In this document: positions 11,928-22,650 of the stretch, one piece after another
Numbering within the stretch: position 1 is the first letter of the stretch
Layout: each line of letters opens with the position of its first letter
Source: Pilatotrama ljubarskyi
Taxonomy: Eukaryota > Basidiomycota > Agaricomycetes > Polyporales > Polyporaceae
Length of the DNA stretch: 64,000 nucleotides
NCBI GenBank assembly: GCA_022385805.1
Contig: MU277746.1
Coordinates: 62,001-126,000, forward strand
Direction: 5' to 3'
Translations under genes and position numbers: made by a program
Notes under the pieces: model-generated
Told to the model about the DNA's origin: nothing
The model's database searches: none
The model's input: the letters and a program-made list of their open reading frames with translations, nothing else

Positions 11928-13860
11928 ATGTCGGATGACTCGGACTACGCGCAAGAGATCATCGGGGCGTATCCCAGGCTGTATGTTGACAGTCTCCCAA
12001 TGTCGTTCTGCTATACACATATAACGTATGCTCATTTACAGGCTGACTGAGAACTACTGTATCATAGCATCTTCAGGTACGCGACCCCTTCAAAGTTCCT
12101 TCATGTGAGTGTACTAATCAAGCTGTGGTATGGTAGCATTGCTGTGGTTCGACTTCGCTTTGACGCTCCCCGCTGAGTATCGGCGGATATGGCGCAGGAA
12201 GTTCACCGGCGCAACCGTAGTGTACCTCCTGACGCGGTACATCGCCGTGATCGAGAGAATATTCTTCGTGCTCGAAGTCTTGGTCTGGAACTCGAGCGAT
12301 CAGGTGAGGACCCCTCCGTTGAGGGCGCAGACGTGCCTTTACTCAGTTCTACAACTTTTTCTAGGAGTAAGATACATGGATCATCCCATGTGGAGCTCTA
12401 CTCATGCCCCCCTTCGCCCTCTAGTTGTGGAGGCATTACGCATACGGACGACGTACTGCTGTTCCTCAACTACCTCGCCTTCACTGGTCAGAGTTGTATT
12501 CCTCGCGGCGTGGGCGCCATCGCTGATAGGGCCTCGACTGTCGCTTAGCGTTTACCACATTGAGGGTCTACGGGGTCTGGGGCAGAGACTGGAAGCCTCT
12601 TCTCATCGTCCTTCCCCTGAGCTTGGTGAGACCTATCTTGTTGATGGTGAGTAACTCTGCATTCTCAAAATATCGAAACCGTAATTGATGGCATTCCAGT
12701 ACGAGAACACCAAATATGTTCCTGTGCAAGCTGGGCCTCCGTTCGGATGCGTGTACATATTCAGCCTTTCAGACAAGATCTTATCGAAGTACGTCCTCTC
12801 GTTATGCCGGTATTGTACACTGTCTCACGCATTGACGTATTCGCGGGACGCAGTAGTAAGTGCTTACACTCACATCGGGAGTTGACAAGCTGAGACCGAG
12901 CCATTACAGTCTCTATCACGACCAAGGCGACGACTCTAGCTGCAGATGCGATTCTCATCATCCTGACGTGGATCAAGACGTTCGGAATCAAAAAAGACTC
13001 CTTGCAGACGGGGATGCGCACTCCTCTTGCCACTTTGCTATTGCGCGATGGTAAGTATCATATTGTCCAGTGACAGGAACCTCCACTGAATGCGGAGCTC
13101 AATAGGGACGGCATACTTCCTGTATGTTCTTGGACTCTGGAGGATCCTAGAATTTATGCTGAGACGTGACTTCAAGTGTACTGCTCGTCCTCCAGCTTAT
13201 TACCATCATTTCGAACCAGGTCGGTGCTCTAGTCGTCGCCTCCTGAACGAGCTGACCGTTGTCATAGATTGGCCATGTGTGTATCCCTACGCGGCATAGC
13301 CCATAGCCCTTAGCTTACGCTCTCCCTCAGAAACTCACCATCTGGCTCGTCTGGCCGTATTTCGACCAAGTGTACGTCACCATTCGAGCGCCTCCTGGTC
13401 CTCGGCTAATTCTGACCACAATCCGTCCCTCAGAATCACTGTCATCTTCCTCTCGCGCTTCATGCTCGACCTCCGTGGACTCTATTTTGCCGAAAGTGGA
13501 GACAAGGACGCCACAACCTCCCTCCACCTCTCCGACGTGAAGTTCCAAGGCTTCACCTCAGACGTCGTCGGCAACTTCGGCGCGACGCTCAACACCACGC
13601 TCGACCTGTCCATGCACTCCAGCACCGACGACACTGCATCTCCCGCGACATCGTCCGACGCGCTCGATCGCGACTACCATTGGGACGACGACTTGCCCGA
13701 GTACTGCGTCAACCCGTTCAAGGCGGGCTTGAACGACCCGGAGAAGCCGCCGGCGCTCATCTCGGAGGTGGTCGAGATAGGGGATGTCGAAAAGCAGGAG
13801 CCTGTCACTGAGATACAGGTGAGTGTCGATCGTAATGGAGCGTGCGTGCTGGATGGCTGA
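11928..13860 (+). CDS. DUF6533-type seven-helix membrane protein A
   Basis: About ten short exons. It starts MSDDSDYAQEIIGAYPRL (11928-11980), then NYCIIASS and LLWFDFALTLPAEYRRIW, the DUF6533 signature of a first helix followed by a basic loop. Further helices: TRYIAVIERIFFVLEV, DDVLLFLNYLAF, LRVYGVWGRDWKPLLIVLP, a loop QAGPPFGCVY, ILIILTWIKT, and after the split GTAYFL exon LLVLQLITIISNQ. KLTIWLVWPYFDQ and ITVIFLSRFMLDLRGLYF lead into an acidic cytosolic-type tail of about 110 residues. All splice junctions I tested keep frame, so the gene looks intact. The family is large in mushroom fungi and of unknown function; receptor-like roles are only guesses. Gene C is its close duplicate. Confidence 0.8.
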
Positions 13861-14297
13861 TTCGGATGGACATCATGTACAGGAAGAGAGTCGAGAAGTG
13901 TCTCCGGTTCAAGCGCGGATTGTCATCTGAACAATGGTGACCTAGTACTGACTGCGTAATGTACAATACACCTGCGGTATGCCTTCTGCAGACAGTGCAG
14001 AGGGAGGCCGTCGACCTTAGTACCATCATGAGAAGAAGCAAGGCCGAATTGTTCAGCACGCCCTTGGCCATCATTGAAAACTAGACATATCATGGCGCTC
14101 GCTGGCTTTCGGGCGACTGGCGTGCGCAATGAGGCGCCGTGCTCTGATGTCCGGGGACACGGGATGTCGTCAGGCCGCGACGCCTGAGCATTGCCCCCGA
14201 GCACACAATAGGACGCCTCGGCGACGCGCCCGCCGGGGCATCAGGTCTGATATTGACTTGATGTTCTTGTGCGACCGGGCTTCTTTGCACGCCGCTC

Positions 14298-14304
14298 TAT
14301 ATAG
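14298..14304 (+). promoter_or_regulatory. TATA box of gene B
   Basis: TATATAG about 120 bases upstream of the ATG at 14423. Confidence 0.55.
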
Positions 14305-14422
14305 GGGATGCATCCGAGCCACAGGGTGCGGTGTGTCGCTGGAGCCCGTTCTTCTCTCCCTCCACAGACCGACTCTCTCACACGGCATCGATTCAACTGA
14401 CGACCTCAAGACCCCGCAGGAG

Positions 14423-16246
14423 ATGTCGGACAGCGCGTACGACCCAGAGGTTGTCGCGGAATACAGCGAAATGTAGGTGATTGCATGCCGTATATATGCT
14501 GCGAGGGTAGTTCACTGACTCACAGCTGCTGCTATCAGCCTCTTTGAGAACTACTGCCTCGTCGTATCATGCTGTGAGTATATGTCCCAGCTTCATACTA
14601 TCCGATCCAGGTTTGAACATTGCGACCCACAGGCCTGCTATGGTATGACGTGGTGATAACGTTCCCGCGCGAGGTCGACCTCATCTGGAAGAGGAAGTTC
14701 AACGCGGGGACCTACGTTTATCTAACGACACGCTACACGGCTGTGGTGGAGCGGGTCTTCTTCATGCTCAAAGTCATGGTAACCAACTCTAGTGACCAGG
14801 TAAGCCCAAGTTATGCCCATGCAAGGCGGTTGCTTAACCTCAATCAGGCGTGAGTAGGATTGGTATTGCTCGGCCGTGTCGCGTCAAGGTCGCCCATACT
14901 GACCCCGTGTGCGCCAGTTGCAGCGGCATGTCGCACACAGACGACGTCCTCACGATCCTGAACTACGTGTGCGCTTCAGGTGCGTCGTGCCGGGCATCCA
15001 TTCGACCTAGGGGTGCCACGATCCCACCGCGCGGGCCCTCCAGGTTTCATAACTTTGGCCATATACGGCATTTGGGGCAGGGATTGGAAGCCTCTAGCCC
15101 TCCTGGTGCCCCTCAGCTTGATGCGGCCTGCTTCTAATGTGGTGAGATTCGCCGTGTATTGTGTTACTCGGTACGCATTGATGAGCGACCGCCAACCTAC
15201 CCTCCGCGCAGATCGAAGCCCGAGGCTACACCGCCATGCAAGCCGGTCCGCCGTTCGGGTGCGTCTACAAGTGGCATTTACCAGAAGGCGCTATCAGTAA
15301 GTGAGTACCCACACCACATGTGCGTCCTCGCATGTGCTCGATCTGCGCGATACGCAGAAGTGAGGCTCCTGCTTAGCCCTATTTTGGGACCACCGTGTCC
15401 CACCAGCGGGCCCTCTGCTAACCTCCGTTCGGATGCTCCGCAGTCTCGTACATCTCCGAGAGCTCAACGATCCCGTCCTATGCTCTTCTGATCATCTTCA
15501 CTTGGATCAAGACCGTCAAGGTCAAGAGGGATGCGATAGAAGTCGGCATGAGGAGCCCTCTGTTGACTTTGCTCCTTCGTGAAGGTACGCTCTACCTTGA
15601 GACAGTCTTCAAGCTATTCTCTGAACATCTCGCAATGGCGCTTTCAGGAACAATATACATCCTGTGAGTGTCCACCATGGGGTTCTGCAGCTGCTTAGCT
15701 GACCCGGCCCATGCTTTCAGGATCCTGCTTGTTTTCGAGGTCGTCTCCCTGGTCTTAAATGAGGTTCGTTGCTCGTATCTGCAGCCACGTCCGCGTGTCA
15801 CGTTCGCACTAACAATTGCCTTCAGTCCAGTAACAACGTGCGTCGCTCTGCTCTGCCAATCCACGTACAACGTATGCACCGACTCGCCGTGCTACCCACA
15901 GCCTCTGGGAGTCTCGGCGGTCTGGCCGTATTTCCAACAAGTGTGAGTATCTCATGTCCTCCGCATTTGCTCCTTTTGACTCAGTCATGGTCGACATAGG
16001 ATCATCGTGATCATCCTCACGCGCTTCATGCTCGACCTCCGCGGGGTCGCCACGAACGCAGACGAGCCCGCGACGACTCTTCGTTGGTCCGAGCTCCGCT
16101 TCCGTACGATCACGGCAACCATCCTCGGAAACGTGCACGGCGACGCAGACGAGGACTTACTAAATGATACGGATGCGAGGAGCCTTGATGGGGGAGAAGA
16201 ACTGATCAATTTCGCGTCTTCGACTCATAATGCGTCTGCGGTATAG
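14423..16246 (+). CDS. DUF6533-type seven-helix membrane protein B
   Basis: Same exon pattern as gene A but clearly diverged. It begins MSDSAYDPEVVAEYSEM, then ENYCLVVSC and LLWYDVVITFPREVDLIW (DUF6533 signature), TRYTAVVERVFFMLKV, SCSGMSHTDDVLTILNY, LAIYGIWGRDWKPLALLVP, QAGPPFGCVYKW, ALLIIFTWIKT, GMRSPLLTLLLREGTIYIL and LLVFEVVSLVLNE. GVSAVWPYFQQ and IIVIILTRFMLDLRG lead into a shorter acidic tail ending at 16246. Frame is kept across junctions. A second copy of this gene once lay after gene C and has been almost entirely lost (19,300-19,950). Function unknown; membrane location is clear from the helices. Confidence 0.8.
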
Positions 16247-16586
16247 CGAGCGCCGCGGGGGCGTGCCGAGAATCTGCACGATTATCACTGTAGCATGTTC
16301 GTCGTCGTTCATGTTCTGCTTCGCATAAACTGTAGTCGAGCTATGCAATCACGACATACCCTCATGAAATTCCCGCATTGCACAAAGCCGGCACATGGTC
16401 AATGAAATGTACAGAGGGGGGATCGATCCGGGGACCCAACTGCCAAGACGCTGCTGTGCCGAACGCAGTAATTCGGGCGGCACAGGACGTCATCCGCTTG
16501 TGGCAGGTGGCACAGCAAGGGCTGTACCACTCCTTGCACTCGCACTCGGATCGAAGCAGTACTTGCCCTCGTACAAGACTAGCGGC

Positions 16587-16900
16587 CATAGCCCCTGTGC
16601 TGCATATCGGCGCAGTGTATAAGGCACGTCGACGTCACGGTCCTCGTCGCTCTCGTATATTCCTCCCTAACCTAAACACAATCACCCACCGTGAAATCAG
16701 AACGATCATGGTCGTACGGAGTGAGCACACAAGCAATTGCAGTGAGCGCGGGCCCGGATTGTCCCAGATTGTCAGGACGGATAAGCTAACCACAGATCAT
16801 CATAGCAACAGAGTTATGGCGGCGGCTACGGTCTTCCGAGCGGCGAACACGGTGGTAGCACGACGGGCATCCCGCAGACCTGAGACCAGAAACTGCGAGA
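16587..16900 (+). pseudogene. Truncated 5' copy of the penta-EF-hand gene with its promoter
   Basis: The segment repeats the promoter, leader and first exons of the gene at 21224: CATAGCCCCTGTG, a TATA-like GTGTATAAGG at 16615, the leader GTGAAATCAGAAC, and the start region. An extra G after the ATG (ATGGTCGTACGG against ATGTCGTACGG) shifts the frame. Intron 1 and part of the Gly/Tyr-rich exon (AGCAACAGAGTTATGG) follow and then degrade. No EF-hand coding sequence is present. It is the broken end of the segmental duplication. Confidence 0.8.
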
Positions 16901-17232
16901 AGTTGAGACAAGAGGATAACATCGCGCCGCTCCTTACCCTTTGAGCGCACTTCCCAACCACTTTCGTCTGGTCACCGCGGAACCGGACAAAAGTCCCCCT
17001 ATCGTTTCGACTTTTCGAACACTCCTGGACCGCGTGCAATCCCCAGTGGACGCCCGTCGTGTGGAGGAATATCCGTACCGGATCGCATATGCCCCCCATG
17101 ATTTGATTAGCTTTTCCGCACTTCCTGCGCACAGCGCCCTCCGGAGAGGGCGGACTGGTGGTTGAAGGCGCCCAATCGCAGGCCCATGTCCGGATGAGCA
17201 TCTGCCTACGACCTTCCCGGACGCGCCTATGG
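16901..17232. other. Duplication junction and upstream region of gene C
   Basis: From 17,068 on it matches the upstream region of gene A (from 11,527). The 170 bases before that match neither copy in anything I can see. No gene. Confidence 0.5.
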
Positions 17233-17240
17233 TATATAAT
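17233..17240 (+). promoter_or_regulatory. TATA box of gene C
   Basis: TATATAAT about 120 bases before the ATG at 17357. Confidence 0.55.
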
Positions 17241-17356
17241 TGGGCGCGGGCGGATGGCGGTGGCGTCGGCATTCGCTCCTCCTTCGCCCTTCCTTCGCCC
17301 TCAAAGCTCGGGCCGATAGTCTGCAGAAGCAAGCGCCACAGCGAGAGACGAGCAAC

Positions 17357-19289
17357 ATGTCGGATTCGGATTACGCGCAAGAGATCATCGGAGCGTACCC
17401 CAGGCTGTATGTTCACATGTTGTATTGTGCGGATATCGTCAACTCAATGTGCGCTCGTCGACAGGCTGGCTGAGAACTACTGCATCATAGCATCTTCGGG
17501 TACGTACTGTTGCTGAACACTCGTTGAAGTATGTATACTGATCAAGCTGTGCCACGGCAGTATGGCTGTGGTTCGACTTCACTTTAACATGTTCCGCCGA
17601 GTATCAACGGATATGGCGCAGAAAGTATACTGGCGCAACCGTAGTGTATCTGCTGACGCGATACATTGCCATGATTGAGAGGGTATTTTTCGTGCTCGAG
17701 GTGCTGATTTGGAACTCGAGCGACCAGGTGAGGACCCCTCCGTTGAGGGTGCAGACGTGCCTTTACTCCGTTCTACTACTTTTCCTAGGAGTAAGTTATA
17801 TGGACCATCCCATGTGGAGCTCTACTCATGCCCCCTTCGCCCTCTAGTTGTGGTGGCATTACGCATACGGACGACGTACTGCTGTTGCTCAACTACCTCG
17901 CCTTCACTGGTCAGAGTTGTATTCCTCGCGGCGTGGGCGCCATCGCTGATAGGGCCTCGACTGTCGCTTAGCGTTCACCACACTGAGGGTTTACGGCGTC
18001 TGGGGCAGAGACTGGAAGCCGCCCCTCATCGTCCTTCCCCTGAGCTTGGTGAGACCTATCTTGTTGATGGTGAGTAACTCTGTATTCTCCAGAAAACGGA
18101 AGAGTTATTGATGGCGCTCCAGTATGAGAACACTAATTATGTTCCTGTGCAAGCTGGGCCTCCGTTCGGATGCGTGTACATATTCAGCCTTTCAGACAAG
18201 ATCTTATCGAAGTACGTCCTCTCGTTATGCCGGTATTGTGCACCGTCTCACTCATTGACGTATTCGCGTAACGCAGTAGTAAGTGTTCACACTCACATCG
18301 GGAGTTGACAGGCTGAGACCGAGCCATTACAGTCTCTATCACGACCAAGGCGACGACTCTAGCTGCAGATGCGATTCTCGTCATCCTGACGTGGATCAAG
18401 ACATTCGGCATCGTGAGAGCGTCCTTGCAGACGGGGATGCGCACTCCTCTCGCCACTTTGCTCCTGCGCGATGGTAAGCACCAATTGCTCAGTGACAGGA
18501 AGCCTAGACTGAAAGCGGAACTAAACAGGGACGGCATACTTCCTGTAAAATCCTGAAGCGTCCAGGGCTCTAGCGCATTGCTGAAATTTTGTTTCAAGTG
18601 TTCTGCTCGTCATCCAGCTCATCACCATCGTCTCGAATGAGGTGGGTACATCAGTCGTCGCCCCTTGATCTGGTGAACGAGCTCACGCTTCTCTCATAGA
18701 TTGGCAAAGTATGCATGACCACGCGGCCGCATGCGCTATAGCTCACGCTTCCTCTCAGAAACTCACCATCTGGCTCGTCTGGCCGTATTTCGAACAAGCG
18801 TACGTCTCTCGGCCCCAACGATGCACCGAATCTCACCATATTCTGTCCCCTAGGATCATCGTGATCTTCCACTCGCGCTTCATGCTGGACCTTCGTGGAC
18901 TCTACTTCGCCGAAAGCGGGGACCGAGACACCACGACGTCCCTCCACTTCTCCGACGTGAAGTTCCAAGGCTTCACCTCGGACGTCGTCGGCAACTTCGG
19001 CGCGACGCTCAGCACGACGCTCGGCCTGCCCATGCGGTCCGGCACCGGCGACACCCCCTCTCCCGCGACATCGTCCGAAGCGTTCGATCGGGAATCCCGT
19101 GACGACTGGGACGACGACCTGTGCGAGTACTGCGTCGACCCGTTCAAGACGGGCTTGGACGCCAGTGACCCGGGAAAGCCGCCGGCGCTCGTCGGGGAGG
19201 TTGGAGAGGTGGAGGACGTCGAAGAGCAGCCTGTCACTGACCTATATGTCAGCGTCGATCATATGAGAGCGAGCGCGCTGGATGGCTGA
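17357..19289 (+). CDS. DUF6533-type seven-helix membrane protein C (duplicate of A)
   Basis: Exon by exon copy of gene A, including introns. It starts MSDSDYAQEIIGAYPRL, then NYCIIASS, WLWFDFTLTCSAEYQRIW and TRYIAMIERVFFVLEV, DDVLLLLNYLAF, LRVYGVWGRDWKPPLIVLP, QAGPPFGCVYIF, ILVILTWIKTFGI and LLVIQLITIVSNE. KLTIWLVWPYFEQA and IIVIFHSRFMLDLRGLYF precede an acidic tail of about 125 residues. Junctions keep frame and the gene looks functional. High identity with A, introns included, points to recent duplication or gene conversion. Function unknown. Confidence 0.8.
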
Positions 19290-19299
19290 TTCGGACGGA

Positions 19300-19950
19300 C
19301 GTCATACAGGAGGAGAGTCTGGAAGTCTGGGTGTTCCCGGTCTGACTGTCGTCTGGACGGTCTCGACCCAGCACTGACTACGTAGTGTACGATATACCGA
19401 GAACGTGCCTGTTGCAGAGGCAGGCCGTGGGCCAAAGCGTCCGGAAAGCAAAGCCTTCGCTCTCGCTGAAGTTGAGATAGTAGTACGCTGTGGGGTTCCC
19501 GGGCGCCCCCGCGTATACGGAAAAGATGCCTGAACCTGGTCCAGACAAGGCGCAAGGGAACACACAACAAGCTACACTATAAGACGCCTCGGCAACGCGG
19601 TCCGCTGGGGCACCAGACTTGGTCTTGAAAGATGCTCCACGTCGGGGCTTCGTGTGTGAGACTTGAACTGGGCCTGAGGGGCCCTCTATTGACTTTGCTC
19701 CTGCGTGACGGTACGCTTCGCCTTCATAAGGGACGTCCGATCATCGTCTGAACGGTTGAGAATGATGCCCGTAAGAAAGGGGTCCGGAGGGTGAATGTTT
19801 ATAAACAATGTGAGAATGTCCGCGGGGACTTTCTTACCGAACCAGGCTGACTCGGAGGGAGGCGAAGAGCTGACGGTTTTGGGCGCCTTCTCGACTGATG
19901 CTTCTACGTCGCAGTGCTGTACACACATGATAGCGAGCGCGCCCGGGGCG
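19300..19950 (+). pseudogene. Eroded copy of gene B
   Basis: Only shreds remain: the A-B spacer match (GCACTGACTACGTAGTGTAC at about 19,370), the B upstream block (AAGACGCCTCGGCAACGCGG at about 19,580), one exon piece (CCCTCTATTGACTTTGCTCC at about 19,682, matching the PLLTLLLR exon of B at about 15,555) and the post-stop block from about 19,930. All other exons of B are missing, so no product is expected. Confidence 0.75.
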
Positions 19951-20276
19951 TACAGTATGTACGAGAATCTGTGCGACTACTGTAGTACTGCCATTGTAGC
20001 ATATGGCAGCCAGTCCACGTTTCGCTTCTCACACACTGTAGTCTAGCACGAGATACCCCTGTAATGCATGGTCCAAATGCATTGTACAAACTGGGAATCG
20101 ATCCCAAGACCTGCTGTGCCGAACGCAGTAACTCCGGCGGCACAGGACGTCATCCGCTTGCGGCGGTGGCACAGCAAGGGCTGTACCACTCCTCGCACTC
20201 GCACTCGGATCCAAGCAGTGCCCCTCGTACAAGACTACGTGGGGTAAGAAAGGCGCTGCAGTCCCTGCACGCCCGC

Positions 20277-21107
20277 TGAGAATGATCCTTACGGTTGGGG
20301 TCAACAAGGGAGGACCGTGATGAGTAGTACACATGAACTGCTACGATAGTCTAGACGGCTGCACTCAGGCTCTAGGACCACACAATGTATAGCATACGCT
20401 ACGACCCTGATGCTGGCCCTCTTCATTGTCCCTCAAAGCGAGGTCTATGGGAGTATGCCGCTTACTGGCCGCCATGATCACGTCGCGATCCCGCACATCA
20501 CTGGAGCAATGGATGCGAACTTGAACTTGGTAGATTGGAATTTGGAATCTGGTAGACCTGGAGTCACCATTTGGAGCTGCGAGCATTTAAGGGATGGGTA
20601 TTGGTGCCATCCTTTCCTGATGGTTGCCACCTCTTGGTGATCATGGCCTGCCTTCTACACTTTCTTATTGCTCTTGAAGTGACTAGCATCATCGCGATAT
20701 TGTCAAGGACAGTGTGCAGCGGCCCAGCAACTTCTCATATCCACTATGCTGTCCATGTCACAGATATGACATTCAAGTTTAACATTACTATTGTCGAGCT
20801 GCATCAACAATGTGAACGAGCATTCCCCTTGACAACTACTGTATTATACAGTTGGACAAGATGCAATGCATGTGCTATGGCATTTGTACTTCCTTCGAGT
20901 CAGAGAGAGCAGGCTATATGTACTTTAGGGAGAGCCGACTTATTAAACCGCCGAGCCCTCCGCGCAGCCCAGACGCCGGGTTCAGCCACTGTTCCACGTG
21001 GCATGCTGCCATAAAAGGGCAATGCCATCAATCTGTCCAGTCTCCTATCCTGTGGCGGTGCGCGCGGTCGTGGGTTGATACGCCGAATGATCCAGGGATC
21101 ATTCTCA
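20277..21107. mobile_element. Possible insertion in duplication copy 2 with 12-base inverted ends
   Basis: Copy 1 runs directly from GTACAAGACTA to CATAGCCCCTGTG, but copy 2 has about 0.83 kb more between them. The extra DNA begins near TGAGAATGATCC (20277-20288) and ends with its exact reverse complement GGATCATTCTCA (21096-21107). A hairpin GAATGATCC/GGATCATTC sits at the right end. No clear target duplication. Inside are frames with a hydrophobic stretch near 20,645-20,720 but no recognisable enzyme. A deletion in copy 1 is the alternative. Confidence 0.35.
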
Positions 21108-21141
21108 ATAGTCATAGCCCCTGTGCAGCATATCGGCGCAG

Positions 21142-21149
21142 TATATAAG
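21142..21149 (+). promoter_or_regulatory. TATA box of the penta-EF-hand gene
   Basis: TATATAAG about 75 bases before the start codon at 21224. Confidence 0.6.
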
Positions 21150-21223
21150 GCATGTCGACGTCCTGGTCGCTCTCGCATATTCTCCGTTAACGCAAATAAC
21201 CCACAGCGAGTGAAATCAGAACC

Positions 21224-22366
21224 ATGTCGTACGGAGTGAGTCCTCACAGAACCGAGCGCGGGCTCGGATGGCCCGCGATCGTCAGAGTCGATTCGCTGAC
21301 TACAGAGCATATCAGCAACAGAGTTATGGTGGTGGCTACGGCGCCCCTCCGGGCGGCGGATACGGCGGTGGAGGATACGGGGCTCCTCCGGGATACGGCG
21401 GCGGAGGACCCGGGCCTGGTGGCTTCGCGCCTGTTTCATCTGGCCCTCCACCTGGCGCAGACCCTCAGTAAGACGCTCCTTTCGTGTCATACAGCGCATG
21501 CAGGCTGACTGCGAACTTACTGCACAGGTTGTGGAGTTGGTTTACTGCCGTCGATACGGACCGATCGGGCCACATCTCGGTGCACGAGCTACGTGAGTGC
21601 ACTACTCGATCGCATGGGTTTAGGAGCTTATGATCTGTCCGCAGAGAAGGCTCTCATCAATGGAGACTGGACTCGTGGGTGGTGCAGTGCGATTGCTGGA
21701 CATGGATGAGATACTGACATCTCCCTTGCAAAGCCTTTGACCTCGATACAGTGAAGCTTCTGATGTCGATCTTCGTCAGTGCTCTCATCGCAGATTCTGC
21801 CCTAACCCTATCCTGACGTGCCCATAGGACACTGACCGCAGCGGGACGATCGGCTTCAACGAGGTTTGTTCTAAACTCACGAACGCCACCCGTCGTACCA
21901 CGCTCAACGCTTCGGAATGCCCACAGTTCGCAGGCCTGTGGAAGTACATCAAGGACTGGCAGAACGTCTACCGCCACTTCGATCGCGACCAATCCGGGTC
22001 GATCGACCGGAACGAGCTCTCCGAGGCCCTGCGCCAGTTCGGGTACAACCTCTCGCCGCAGCTCCTCCAGCTCGTCGAGCGCAAGTATGGTGAGCCCCCA
22101 CCCGCCTCCGCGCTCTCCGTCCAGTCGTGGTGTCCGGGCAGATCGCTCACGAATCTCCCCGCGCCGGGGTAGATGTTTTGAAAGGCACTGGGCCGCCCGT
22201 CGGACCCGGCGCGGCGCAGCAGGGCATCACGTTCGACCGCTTCGTGCGCGCGTGCGTCGTGATCAAGCAGGTCACCGAGTCGTTCCAGCGCCTTGACACG
22301 GACCGCGACGGATGGGTGCAGATCAACTACGAGCAGTTTATGCACACCGTGCTCAGCTTGCCGTGA
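21224..22366 (+). CDS. Penta-EF-hand calcium-binding protein (peflin/ALG-2/sorcin family)
   Basis: About eight exons. A four-codon first exon (MSYG) is followed by a Gly/Tyr/Pro-rich N-terminus (YQQQSYGGGYGAPPGG repeats) typical of this family. The first EF-hand is DTDRSGHISVHEL, a helix pair follows (KALINGDW, FDLDTVKLLMSIF), then DTDRSGTIGFNE, DRDQSGSIDRNEL and DTDRDGWVQINYE. The last helices end at VLSLP. Family members bind Ca2+, dimerise through the fifth EF-hand and link calcium to membrane traffic and cell-death or adhesion pathways; fungi usually have one copy (Pef1 type). Its promoter and first exons are duplicated at 16,587-16,880. Converges with the gene on the minus strand at 22,651. 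Confidence 0.9.
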
Positions 22367-22650
22367 AGAGCGCAGGAGGGACGATGATACAGTCAGACGG
22401 GATTGGAGGGGGGTTCAAAGGAAGAGGCGTCCAAGCCGTGTCGAGGTGTAGGAGTACGAGAGTCTCAACGATACAAATCGTTCTTGTCTGCTGCGAGCGA
22501 AGGTTGTATTGAGCTTTGCCAACAAACAGTGGGCTACGTCCATAGGGCCCTTAGCCTCACAACGTCGAGCGTTCCGCAAGTGTTGACATCATCCAAGAAA
22601 GCATGGATATCATCGCGTCGTAAAGCCATCGCCTGGTACAACCACGAACA

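Larger units (their letters stand above)
11527..16900 (+). repeat. Segmental duplication, copy 1 (genes A and B plus truncated PEF 5' copy)
   Basis: Collinear with 17068-21475. Matching anchors: the upstream block with CTTCTTGCGCACAGCGCCC (about 11,582) against CTTCCTGCGCACAGCGCCC (about 17,121); gene A against gene C; the A-B spacer against 19,290-19,620; a short piece of gene B (about 15,545) against about 19,670; the post-B block 16,250-16,585 against 19,940-20,243; and the penta-EF-hand promoter and first exons (16,587-16,880) against 21,113-21,440. Confidence 0.85.
17068..21475 (+). repeat. Segmental duplication, copy 2 (gene C, lost B copy, intact PEF gene)
   Basis: Collinear with 11527-16900. 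It keeps an intact DUF6533 gene (C) and the intact penta-EF-hand gene. Most of the B-like gene has been deleted, and about 0.83-0.86 kb has been gained between 20,243 and 21,110. Confidence 0.85.

Noticed and set aside
20090..20240. tRNA gene or tRNA-derived SINE on the minus strand
   Set aside because: GGGATCGATTCCC can form a T-arm and CTGTGCCG/CGGCACAG a hairpin, but there is no consistent acceptor stem or seven-base anticodon loop, and the related copy at 16,420-16,560 breaks the T-arm. It is explained by the segmental duplication.
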